From Sediminicola arcticus (GTDB lineage Bacteria > Bacteroidota > Bacteroidia > Flavobacteriales > Flavobacteriaceae): a stretch of 64,000 bases of DNA. How positions within the stretch are numbered: the stretch's first letter is position 1; each line of letters starts with the position of its first letter. Below, one piece after another: positions 9,074-16,239 of this stretch. The position numbers and the translations under genes were made by a program. The notes under the pieces were generated by a model, which searched no databases, was not told the origin of the DNA, and saw only the letters and a program-made list of their open reading frames with translations. The DNA lies in assembly GCF_040566695.1 (NCBI RefSeq), contig NZ_JBEXAE010000005.1, positions 62,001-126,000 of the forward strand, given 5' to 3'.

Positions 9074-9397
9074 TTAACAGCAGTTAGCTTGTGTAGTATT
9101 AAAAAAACTATTTAATTGCGATTGAATTTCATCCCATTTTTTTAAATCGATGCAATAGCACACCGTTTTTCCTTCTATTTCCCCCTTTAAAAGACCAATA
9201 CTTTTTAGCTCCTTTAGGTGTTGGGAAATGGTGGGTTGGGCCAAACCTATTTCTTCTACTATATCATTACAGATACAGGTTTGCTGTTGGCTGATGTATT
9301 GGATAATTGCAATACGGGCCGGGTTGGACAGAACCTTAAAAATAGTCGCCAATTCATTTTGTGCCTTATTGAATATTTGTGTTTTAGTGGTACCCAT
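9074..9397 (-). CDS. arsR: ArsR-family metalloregulator
   Basis: A 107-residue winged-helix repressor of the ArsR/SmtB type. The recognition helix region is LAQPTISQHLKELKSIGLLKGEIEGKTVCY, about residues 53-82. C41-I-C43 in the segment QTCICNDIVEE sits where classical ArsR has its ELCVCDL arsenite-binding cysteines, and the protein ends in Cys-Cys (106-107). These suggest As(III) or a similar thiophilic ligand. A dyad immediately upstream of its start codon is the likely operator, giving autoregulation of the arsR-DUF6428-acetyltransferase unit. Confidence 0.9.
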   Translation of the reverse strand: MGTTKTQIFNKAQNELATIFKVLSNPARIAIIQYISQQQTCICNDIVEEIGLAQPTISQHLKELKSIGLLKGEIEGKTVCYCIDLKKWDEIQSQLNSFFNTTQANCC

Positions 9398-9408
9398 AAC
9401 GTATTTAT

Positions 9409-9428
9409 ATATTGCAATATTACGATAT
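9409..9428 (-). promoter_or_regulatory. Putative ArsR operator
   Basis: The 20-base stretch ATATTGCAATATTACGATAT is an interrupted dyad: 8 of 10 base pairs match across its centre. It begins 12 bases upstream of the arsR start codon (9397). Position, length and A+T-rich half sites with TG/CA steps fit operators of ArsR repressors. Binding is inferred. Confidence 0.6.
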
Positions 9429-9439
9429 TAAAATTAAAT

Positions 9440-9472
9440 AAAAAAGTCAAGATATGGTTTCCTGACTTTTTT
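9440..9472. terminator. Intrinsic terminator downstream of the TM2 gene
   Basis: An A-rich arm ending in AAAAAGTCA pairs with TGACTTTTTT across a 13-base loop. On the minus strand this follows the TM2 gene stop at 9477 directly and ends in a T-run. Confidence 0.65.
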
Positions 9473-9476
9473 ACTA

Positions 9477-10172
9477 TTAAAACCAGGGTTTACGCCCTAC
9501 TTGGTATGTGTTGTAAAAATCCTCGTCTGACTTTGTCAAATAGATAATTCCTTCTATTAGTCCAACTGCCCATGTTGCTAATACAATAAAACTACCAAAG
9601 AATAGGCAGGTTGTTGCATAACCTATTATTGAAATCACTAAAAGAATAATTCCTTCTTTTTGATATCCTAAAATGAACTTATGAATACCTAGGTGACCTA
9701 GGATTATAGCTAATATTCCTGCTAGTATTTTTTTGTTGTCTGCATCCGCGCTCTTTAGGCCTTCAGAAAATTCATTAGCAGATTTTTTGGCCTCCTCCTT
9801 AAAGCCATGTGCACTTTCCTTTGCACCTTCCTTGAAATCCTTAGCAGATTTTTTGGCATCTTCGTAAGTCTCTTTAGCCCCTTCTTTAAAGTCCTTAGTC
9901 GTTTCTTTGGCCTCCTTCTTTATGTCTTCAGCTTTCTTCTTGGCATCATCAAAGGCCTCTTTGGCCTCTTCTTTTACCTTGGAAGTCTTTTTTTCTGCCT
10001 TCGCACCAGTTGCCTTAACTGTTTTTTTGGCGGAATCCGCAGCCTTGGTAGTCTTTGTTTTTGCTTTCGTTACCTTTTTCTTAGCTGTTTCACCTGTTTT
10101 TTTTGTAGCCTTTTTTGCACCCTCCATTGCATCTTTGGCCTTATCTCCTAAATCTTTGTTTTCTTCTGACAT
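9477..10172 (-). CDS. TM2-domain membrane protein with long Lys/Ala/Glu-rich N-terminal segment
   Basis: A 231-residue protein. Residues 1-145 are highly charged and low in complexity: first a Lys/Thr-rich part, then repeats built on KEGAKE/EDAKKSAKDF with a period near 11 residues, likely a long amphipathic helix like LEA-type or YtxH-like stress proteins. Residues 148-231 are a TM2 domain with hydrophobic spans around 148-165 and 175-210, and a C-terminal YNTYQVGRKPWF. The TM2 part would anchor the helix to the inner membrane. Function unknown; a role in envelope stress or DNA/polyanion contact by the basic region is speculation. Single-gene unit with its own terminator. Confidence 0.7.
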   Translation of the reverse strand: MSEENKDLGDKAKDAMEGAKKATKKTGETAKKKVTKAKTKTTKAADSAKKTVKATGAKAEKKTSKVKEEAKEAFDDAKKKAEDIKKEAKETTKDFKEGAKETYEDAKKSAKDFKEGAKESAHGFKEEAKKSANEFSEGLKSADADNKKILAGILAIILGHLGIHKFILGYQKEGIILLVISIIGYATTCLFFGSFIVLATWAVGLIEGIIYLTKSDEDFYNTYQVGRKPWF

Positions 10173-10223
10173 GGTTACTTGGTATTGGTTTTTTGTCTAC
10201 TAAATGTAGTAATTATTTCATTA

Positions 10224-10610
10224 TCAAAGAAATACTTTGTCTATGGGTTCCCAAAGTTCTAATTTATTGCCCTCCGGATCTAAGATCCAGCTAAACTTTC
10301 CACATTCATATTCTTCCATCTTCCCTACTATGGTAACCCCTTCTTTTTTTAGGACCTCTAATAATTCCACTAAATTCTCTACTCGAAAATTCATCATAAT
10401 TTGCTTTTGACTTGGTTCGTAATAGTTGGTATCCTCGCTCATGGGATTCCATTGGGTAGAACAATCCTTGCCCTATTTATCCTTCCACCAAAAGGTGCAT
10501 CCGTATTGGTCTGTGTTGAGGCCTAAATGGGTGTTGTACCATTTCTTGATGCTATCGGGATCTTTAGATTTAAAGAAAAAACCTCCCAAGCCCGTAACTC
10601 TTTTTTTCAT
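10224..10610 (-). pseudogene. VOC (glyoxalase/bleomycin resistance-like) protein interrupted by an amber codon
   Basis: From the ATG at 10610 the frame reads MKKRVTGLGGFFFKSKDP, then WYNTHLGL and CTFWWKDK. A TAG stop lies at 10473-10475 (codon 46). The same frame then continues without further break as GKDCSTQWNPMSEDTNYYEP and ends with ILDPEGNKLELWEP at 10224. The two parts together make one complete VOC-fold protein of about 128 codons, and neither alone is a full domain. A restart at the ATG at 10442 would give only the last 72 residues. So this is a gene with one nonsense mutation (or a sequence error). It starts 2 bp after the end of the upstream DUF1801 frame, which is broken the same way. 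Confidence 0.82.
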
Positions 10611-10612
10611 GT

Positions 10613-10984
10613 TTATTGATTTAAATTAGATTGTCTGTATAATTGCACACCTAGTCTAACCATTGTTCTAAGTTTATTTATCAAAGCTTCAACCTTCTTC
10701 TTAAAGTGAAAGCAACTTTTTCCTTTAAGACATTTTTACACGGCTAGGGAAAGAGTTGCAAATTGCTTGGAATAGGTATATATTAGAAAAAAATAGAAGC
10801 GTATATCTTTGGGTTTGAACACAACACTGGCAAAGTAAAAGCCATGCACTGTTTGTTTCCCTTGCGTGACTGGTTTCGTGCCGCACACCTGAAATAGTTC
10901 ATCAGATTCCTTACTCGCCCTAAGTGGAGGTACAAACGATTTTAGAAGAAGGTGCAGTTTATGTTGTATTTCTGGTAATTCCAT
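10613..10984 (-). pseudogene. DUF1801-like protein interrupted by an ochre codon
   Basis: The frame from 10984 begins MELPEIQHKLHLLLKSF and reaches TLSLAV, where a TAA stop lies at 10736-10738 (codon 83). The same frame continues as KCLKGKSCFHFKK, the conserved C-terminal signature of DUF1801-like proteins, and stops at 10613. Without the TAA the protein would be about 123 residues. The family alignment expects Lys or a similar residue at the stop, so a single base change explains it. The truncated product would lack the conserved core end. Family identity is by motif recognition only; the function of DUF1801 is not known. Confidence 0.72.
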
Positions 10985-11008
10985 ATCCTTTATGACAATG
11001 GATTTAAT

Positions 11009-11884
11009 CTACTGTAGGGATTGAATCAGTCTTTCGTTTAACCTTACGTAATCCATATTTTCTCCAATTCGAGCTAATTCCATGGATTTCATAGCGGTAT
11101 CTATTGCCTGTTTTTTGTTGCCCATCTTCGCTAAAATCTTCGCTTTTATATGGAAAACCCAATATTGCTCTTCTGCGATTCCTTCTATTGCTTTATCTAT
11201 CCATTGTAAGGCCATTTTGGGATCGCGATCTGTTTCATAATAGTAGGAGGCACCATAAAAGTAGCTCACAGAATTTTCGGGTTTGCCATCTATTAATTGC
11301 GTTTTGATATCTATCATGACCTTGGCATCCACGTCAGATTCTATGCTGAACATAGCTTTTGTATGTTCCCATTTCAGATTGAGATTCGCCGAATTGGTGG
11401 TGAAATCCGAAAAACTTATCGTAAAGGTTTCGTAATGGCTACTAGGGTGTTTCACAGGGACTTGAAACCGAAGTTTGTCATCTTTTGGATCATAACCCAA
11501 GGCTCCCCACCAACTTAAATTTTTACTCAAGATTATAGTTGCATTCTCTTTGGTAAAGATGGTATACAGCGCATACTCCCCCGCAGGTACGGGTTTGCCG
11601 TTGAGTTTTACAGCCTCGCTGAAACTTATTTTAGTGGAAGCATTGGCACCAGTGCGCCAAACTTCATCATAGGGGATAAGGTTTCCCGCTACTTGTCTTC
11701 CTTTTGCACTGGGTCTTGAATAAACCACCTTGACCTCTGAAAAGCCAACAGGACCCTTTATTTCAAAGGTTGGACTTGGTGCTGGCATCGCAATTTGACC
11801 GAATGAGCCTAAATGCCATAAAGTGATAAGGAGGAAAAGTCCGACACTTCTCAATTTATTGAAATTGCTGATTTGTAGTTTCAT
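11009..11884 (-). CDS. DUF2911 domain-containing exported protein
   Basis: A 291-residue protein. A basic start and hydrophobic stretch (residues 12-30) form a signal peptide. Residues 33-180 carry the DUF2911 pattern: VKVVYSRPSAKGRQVAG, PYDEVWRTGANASTKI, GKPVPAGEYALYTIF. The last 90 residues are helical and TPR-like (YYYETDRDPKMALQWIDKAIEG). The family is common in Bacteroidota; its job is unknown, and a periplasmic or outer-membrane-side location is expected. It stands 24 bp upstream of the broken DUF1801 gene on the same strand and 60 bp downstream of the dehydrogenase gene. Confidence 0.85.
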   Translation of the reverse strand: MKLQISNFNKLRSVGLFLLITLWHLGSFGQIAMPAPSPTFEIKGPVGFSEVKVVYSRPSAKGRQVAGNLIPYDEVWRTGANASTKISFSEAVKLNGKPVPAGEYALYTIFTKENATIILSKNLSWWGALGYDPKDDKLRFQVPVKHPSSHYETFTISFSDFTTNSANLNLKWEHTKAMFSIESDVDAKVMIDIKTQLIDGKPENSVSYFYGASYYYETDRDPKMALQWIDKAIEGIAEEQYWVFHIKAKILAKMGNKKQAIDTAMKSMELARIGENMDYVRLNERLIQSLQ

Positions 11885-11946
11885 TTCCTTGGTTTTTAAG
11901 CGTTCGTATTAAAATTACACGAAATTTTCCTAACCAAGGACAGCGT

Positions 11947-12882
11947 TTAGCTAAATTGTTTTTTTACCTTATCTACAATGGTTTGTGCCAGTTTTTCCTT
12001 GCTTTCTAGTGTCCATCCTGCCACATGTGGGCTCAACAGAACATTTTCTGCTTTGATGAGGTATTCAAAGGCAGCTGGCATTTCTTTGGAAAAAAGTTGC
12101 TCAAAAGAAGATTTCTCGTATTCTAGGACATCGAGACCTGCTCCAAGGATTTTTCCTGATTCTAGGGCAGCGACCAAATCTTGGGTCACAACACTTTTAC
12201 CCCGAGCTGTATTTAAAAACCAAATAGGTTTATAGAATCCATTGATGAATTCAGAATTAATCATGCCCATGGTCAAAGGAGTTTGGGGGGTGTGTAAACT
12301 GATCACATCTGCCCTTTGTCGCAGTTCCATGATCCCCACCTGTCTGGCATTCTTATCTCCGACGCCACCTTGAATATCGTAACAAATGATCTCTACATCA
12401 AAACCTGCCAGTTTTTTGGCAAACGCTTTTCCCATATTGCCATATCCAACGATGCCTACGGTCTTTCCGTCCAATTCCAAGCCGCGGTTCCCTTCCCGAT
12501 CCCAAACACCTTGACGGACCTCTCTGTCGGCCTTATTTAATTTATTGAAAAGAGCCAAAAGCATACCCAGGGTATGTTCCCCAACAGCGTTCCTGTTCCC
12601 TTCTGGGGCGGAGGTAAGAAATATTCCTTTATGTTTGGCGTATTCCACGTCTATATTTTCCAAGCCCGCGCCAACACGACCAATAAATTTTAGATTGGTG
12701 GCCTTTTCTAGAAAGCCCTCGTCAATGGAGAATCTACTACGTATAATAATGCCATCATAGGAACTGATCTTAGCTTCTATCTCTTCCTTACTTGAAGTAT
12801 AGTCCGTATCGTTTGTGTATCCTAATTCTTCTAGGCCTTTTGCTAGAACATCGTGATTACTATCTAAATGGAGAACTTTCAT
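11947..12882 (-). CDS. D-2-hydroxyacid dehydrogenase (phosphoglycerate dehydrogenase-like)
   Basis: A 311-residue NAD-dependent dehydrogenase of the D-isomer-specific family. The Rossmann motif GIVGYGNMGKAFAKKL lies around 143-158, and the catalytic set is visible as Arg in NTARGKSVV, Glu in LDVLEYE and His in LSPHVAGWT. SerA-like features such as GRVGAGLENIDVEYAKHKGI support use of 3-phosphoglycerate or a related 2-hydroxyacid. There is no C-terminal ACT domain, so it is the short form. A cupin gene follows 8 bp upstream in the same orientation. Exact substrate cannot be fixed from sequence. Confidence 0.85.
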   Translation of the reverse strand: MKVLHLDSNHDVLAKGLEELGYTNDTDYTSSKEEIEAKISSYDGIIIRSRFSIDEGFLEKATNLKFIGRVGAGLENIDVEYAKHKGIFLTSAPEGNRNAVGEHTLGMLLALFNKLNKADREVRQGVWDREGNRGLELDGKTVGIVGYGNMGKAFAKKLAGFDVEIICYDIQGGVGDKNARQVGIMELRQRADVISLHTPQTPLTMGMINSEFINGFYKPIWFLNTARGKSVVTQDLVAALESGKILGAGLDVLEYEKSSFEQLFSKEMPAAFEYLIKAENVLLSPHVAGWTLESKEKLAQTIVDKVKKQFS

Positions 12883-12890
12883 AATCGGTT

Positions 12891-13256
12891 TTAAATCTTT
12901 GGATAATCGGTTTGCGTTTTTTCGTGTGTTACGTTGCCGGTATGTGCTGTAGTGGATTTCTCAAAAAGGAGTACTTGGACTTCCTCATTGTCTTTGGTCA
13001 TAGGGTTGTGTTCCACTCCTTTTGGGACCACTATAATTTCCCCTTCCCTGACCACTTCTGTTTTATCCCTAAACTGCATGTATAGGGTTCCCTTTAGTAC
13101 TTGAAAGAGCTCATCTTCATGTTCATGGGTATGCCAGACAAACTCGCCTTGTAACTTGGCTAAAAGCACTTGCATATCATCTACTACGGCAATCTGGTGA
13201 GGGTGCCATTGCTTGGTGAATTCCGCGTGCTTTTTTAGTAGATGGATAGGTTTCAT
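12891..13256 (-). CDS. Cupin domain protein
   Basis: A 121-residue single cupin. Metal-ligand pattern: WHTHEHEDELFQV (residues 41-53, three His and a Glu) and VVPKGVEHNPMT (the later His). It lies 8 bp upstream of the 2-hydroxyacid dehydrogenase gene, so the two are probably translated from one message. Enzymatic or sensory role not determinable; small stand-alone cupins of this form are often isomerases, mannose-6-phosphate isomerase-like enzymes or binding proteins. Confidence 0.8.
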   Translation of the reverse strand: MKPIHLLKKHAEFTKQWHPHQIAVVDDMQVLLAKLQGEFVWHTHEHEDELFQVLKGTLYMQFRDKTEVVREGEIIVVPKGVEHNPMTKDNEEVQVLLFEKSTTAHTGNVTHEKTQTDYPKI

Positions 13257-13324
13257 TCTTGATTTCTTTGTTTTTAAGTGCCCTAGGGATTGAAGCTAGC
13301 TACCGTGTAGCGCGTAGAGCCCGG

Positions 13325-13342
13325 CACCAATATTTGTTGGTG
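13325..13342. repeat. Small hairpin upstream of the cupin gene
   Basis: CACCAA and TTGGTG pair across a six-base loop within the 93-base gap between mgtE and the cupin gene. There is no T-run, so it is not a clear terminator. It may be an mRNA stabilising hairpin between two genes of one leftward transcript. Confidence 0.35.
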
Positions 13343-13349
13343 TAGTGCC

Positions 13350-14705
13350 CTAAAAATTTAACATAAATTTTGCAATTGAAAAATAGATGAGTATTCCCAA
13401 AACATCATTACTGGTAGTGATAAATGGTCCTGTTGCAATTGCAGGGTCTATACCCCTTTTATTTAAAAAGATAGGGATAAAAGTGCCTATCAATGCCGCA
13501 TTTACAATTACTGTGACCAATGCTATGCCCACGGTAAAAGATACTATGTAGGAGGTGTTAAACCCAAAATGGCTGATCAGTAAAAATATAAATGCAAGAG
13601 CCAAACCGTTGACCAAGCCCAATATCAATTCTTTTAAGAGACGCCCCCAGATTTCCCCTTTAATGGAATCATTTGCAAGACCTTGAACCACGATTGCCGA
13701 GGATTGTACCCCAACATTTCCTGCCGTAGCCTGCATTAGGGGGATGAATGCCAGTAATATTGGAAATTTTATAAAGGCTCCTTGAAATACATTGATGATA
13801 CTCGCTGCACCAATACCACCCATCATACCGATAAATAACCATGGCAGACGTGCTTTTGTGAGTTCCCAAATGCTATCATCTGCTTCCACGTCCTGGGAGA
13901 TACCTGCCGCCATTTGGTAATCTTTTTCGGCCTCTTCCCTTATGACGTCCACAATATCGTCAATGGTAATTCTTCCTACGAGTCGGCCAATTTCGTCTAC
14001 TACGGGAATGGCTTCCAAATCATATTTAGACATGATCTTGGCAACCTCTTCCGGTTTTTCGTTAACGTTAACGTAATCGACCTTAGGAATATAGATATCT
14101 TTTATATGTGTCTTGGTAGAAGTGGTCAATAAATCTTTAAGGGAAAGCCTACCTTTTAGTTTTTCCTCATCGTCCACCACGTAAATGGAGTGGACTCTAG
14201 TCACATTTTCTGCCTGAGCTCGCATTTCCTTCACACAGGTTAGGACGTTCCAATTTTCGTTAACCTTGACTAATTCTTTCGCCATTAGTCCACCCGCCGA
14301 ATTCTCATCATAGCGCAAAAGATCAACAATATCCTTGGCATGCTCCTTGTCCTCTAACTGAGAAATGACCTTTTGGACCATTTCTTTTGGAAGTTCTCCA
14401 ACAATATCCGCGGCATCATCCGTATCTAATTCATCTAGCTCTTCTGCAATTTCCTTAGCAGAAAGATTCCCTAAAATGGCCTCTCGGATGTCCTCATCCA
14501 ATTCTGTTAGGATATCAGAGGTCTTATCACTGTCCAGTAATTTAATAAGGTAGGTGGCCTCATCATCGTTAAGCTCGTTGATGATTTCCGCAACATCCGC
14601 ATAATGGATATCTTCCAAAAGGAATGAAAGTTCTGTATCCTTTTGTTCTTTTATCAGCTGTTCTATTTCAGCTATAAGATCATTTGTTAACTTAAATGGT
14701 ATCAT
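13350..14705 (-). CDS. mgtE: Magnesium transporter MgtE
   Basis: Mg2+ channel of the inner membrane. The 451 residues show the full family layout: an acidic helical N domain with repeated LDELDTDDAADIVGELP motifs (about 1-125), a CBS pair (about 130-255, with IYVVDDEEKLKG and AIPVVDEIGRLVGRITIDD), and a C-terminal channel of five membrane helices including the pore segment with PLMQATAGNVGVQSS. The N and CBS domains sense cytosolic Mg2+ and gate the pore in studied members. Its start overlaps the end of rsmA by 14 bases, implying coupled translation. Confidence 0.95.
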   Translation of the reverse strand: MIPFKLTNDLIAEIEQLIKEQKDTELSFLLEDIHYADVAEIINELNDDEATYLIKLLDSDKTSDILTELDEDIREAILGNLSAKEIAEELDELDTDDAADIVGELPKEMVQKVISQLEDKEHAKDIVDLLRYDENSAGGLMAKELVKVNENWNVLTCVKEMRAQAENVTRVHSIYVVDDEEKLKGRLSLKDLLTTSTKTHIKDIYIPKVDYVNVNEKPEEVAKIMSKYDLEAIPVVDEIGRLVGRITIDDIVDVIREEAEKDYQMAAGISQDVEADDSIWELTKARLPWLFIGMMGGIGAASIINVFQGAFIKFPILLAFIPLMQATAGNVGVQSSAIVVQGLANDSIKGEIWGRLLKELILGLVNGLALAFIFLLISHFGFNTSYIVSFTVGIALVTVIVNAALIGTFIPIFLNKRGIDPAIATGPFITTSNDVLGILIYFSIAKFMLNF

Positions 14706-15567
14706 CCTCTATCTTCTTTGTCAACGCAATAAAATCGGTCACAGCCAACTGTTCCGGTCTTTTGTCAAATATAGTATCTTCTTTTAGAATATCTGATAGC
14801 TCCAGGGTTTTTAAACTGTTACGAAGGGTCTTTCTACGTTGGTTGAAGGCGGTTTTTACCACTTTGTAAAAGAGCTTCTCGTCGCACGCAATGGTCAGGT
14901 CCTTTTTTCGGGTGAGCCTAAGTACTCCTGATTGTACTTTTGGTGGGGGATCAAATACTTGGGGGTGTACTGTAAATAGATATTCAGCATCGTAATATGC
15001 TTGCGCCAAGACTGATAGGATACCATAAGCCTTACTTCCTTCTTTTTCACAGATTCGTTGTGCCACCTCTTTTTGGAACATCCCTGTAAATTCAGGAATC
15101 TGTTCCTTCATTTCTAGCATCTTAAATACAATCTGGGTGGAAATATTATAAGGAAAATTCCCGGTAATGGCGAATTGCTCTTCCCCAAAAATTGTGGTAA
15201 GGTCATACTTTAGAAAATCGGCTTCCAAGACTCTAAAATCGCGTTCGCGTTGCATCACTTTTGGATGTTCTAAAGGAAAACTATGGTTGAGGTAAATGAT
15301 AGATTCCTCATCTAGCTCCATAGCCACCAAATCAATATCTTTCTGGAGCAGGTATTTGGTAAGCACTCCTGTACCTGGGCCAATTTCGATCACGTTCTTA
15401 TAGCCTTCAAAGGACAAGGTGTTTGCAATTTCTTGGGCTATATTTTCATCCTTAAGAAAGTGTTGTCCTAGGTGTTTTTTTGCTCTAACAGGACCCTTTT
15501 CCTGACGAGAATCCTTTTTTTGACTAGTAAAGTTAGGACTGTATTTTTTTCCTTTTTTTTTAGACAT
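14692..15567 (-). CDS. rsmA: 16S rRNA dimethyladenosine transferase (KsgA)
   Basis: Dimethylates two adjacent adenosines near the 3' end of 16S rRNA, using S-adenosylmethionine. Motifs: KKHLGQHFL at the start of the fold, IEIGPGTGVLT for cofactor binding, and the catalytic NFPYNIS. I chose ATG 15567 (MSKKKGKK), giving 291 residues with a basic N-terminal tail. The longer in-frame ATG at 15615 would run into the preceding GGCT gene and its extra residues are not family-like. The 3' end overlaps the mgtE start by 14 bases. Confidence 0.94.
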   Translation of the reverse strand: MSKKKGKKYSPNFTSQKKDSRQEKGPVRAKKHLGQHFLKDENIAQEIANTLSFEGYKNVIEIGPGTGVLTKYLLQKDIDLVAMELDEESIIYLNHSFPLEHPKVMQRERDFRVLEADFLKYDLTTIFGEEQFAITGNFPYNISTQIVFKMLEMKEQIPEFTGMFQKEVAQRICEKEGSKAYGILSVLAQAYYDAEYLFTVHPQVFDPPPKVQSGVLRLTRKKDLTIACDEKLFYKVVKTAFNQRRKTLRNSLKTLELSDILKEDTIFDKRPEQLAVTDFIALTKKIEDDTI

Positions 15568-15587
15568 GGAACTGTTTTGATTCGTAA

Positions 15588-15905
15588 TTAAATGTAATTT
15601 TCTACATAAACCCAAGCCTTTTTGCCTGATGCTAAGGTAACCAATATTCTCTTGTAGGCTTCCCCTTCATAGGTATCGGTATCTAAAAGCTCTTGAAGTG
15701 CTAAGCTGTAACGGATGCCTTCCAAGCGGTTTATTGGATCATTTGTTTTATGAATAACAGTATACCTCCCCATGATTTTTTTCTTGGATAATTGGTATCT
15801 TATTAAGATATCCGGTTCACCCGAGAGTACTCTTCCAAACAGCTGCAATTGAATGTCTTGGTCCTGTAAGGTGCCATAGGTAAACAGTTGAATAAGATCT
15901 TTCAA
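15588..15905 (-). CDS. Gamma-glutamylcyclotransferase-like (GGCT/AIG2) protein
   Basis: A 105-residue protein with the signature FTYGTLQ at residues 8-14 and the fold's later elements (GRYTVIH, YEGEAYKRILVTL, KAWVYV). Members of the GGCT-like fold release 5-oxoproline from gamma-glutamyl compounds or act on modified amines. The expected catalytic Glu may be in RLEGIRY. It lies 20 bp upstream of rsmA and 12 bp downstream of the DUF4286 gene in one leftward run. Activity not proven by sequence. Confidence 0.8.
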   Translation of the reverse strand: MKDLIQLFTYGTLQDQDIQLQLFGRVLSGEPDILIRYQLSKKKIMGRYTVIHKTNDPINRLEGIRYSLALQELLDTDTYEGEAYKRILVTLASGKKAWVYVENYI

Positions 15906-15917
15906 GAACGATAAAAG

Positions 15918-16229
15918 TTAAAATTCACCAATAATTTCAAGTTCTGTCCGAAAAGCCACCATTTTGTCTGCAAAAAGTTTTAGGGCTTTTTGGCGCATTA
16001 CCGGAGCATCTTCAGTGTAATATTTTGTTAAGGTCTCCTTGCTGTCTGTGGTGTATTGAACGGAATATGTAGAGCCTCCCATTTGCTCCTCTACTAGGAC
16101 TTTGCATATTTTTGCCTGTGTGAATTTTTCTGTTGCCAACATTTCTGGGATATGCGTTTTTTGCATCCAAGTAAGCCATTGATCGTGCGCGGAATCTTCA
16201 ATATTAGTGGTTACGTTATATATATACAT
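15918..16229 (-). CDS. DUF4286 family protein
   Basis: A 103-residue small protein. The beginning MYIYNVTTNIEDSAHDQWLTWMQKTHIPEML and the end EIIGEF fit DUF4286, a family of small alpha+beta (dimeric ferredoxin-like) proteins common in Bacteroidota, of unknown function. It is followed 10 bp upstream by the TPR gene and 12 bp downstream by the GGCT gene, which suggests an operon with rsmA. Confidence 0.8.
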   Translation of the reverse strand: MYIYNVTTNIEDSAHDQWLTWMQKTHIPEMLATEKFTQAKICKVLVEEQMGGSTYSVQYTTDSKETLTKYYTEDAPVMRQKALKLFADKMVAFRTELEIIGEF

Positions 16230-16239
16230 AGCTTTATTT

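Noticed and set aside
9807..10203. Long plus-strand frames opposite the TM2 gene
   Set aside because: They are Phe/Leu/Ser-rich mirror images of the Lys/Ala-rich repeat on the minus strand. Codon pattern and the TM2 domain support the minus strand.
10473..10738. Stop codons inside the VOC and DUF1801 genes as programmed recoding (pyrrolysine or suppressor tRNA)
   Set aside because: TAA and TAG are both used as normal gene ends in this window, no special tRNA or recoding element is seen, and two different stop codons in adjacent genes fit plain mutations better.
13325..13342. Hairpin before the cupin gene as a terminator or riboswitch
   Set aside because: No T-run follows, and the pairing is only six bases. 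Listed only as a small repeat.
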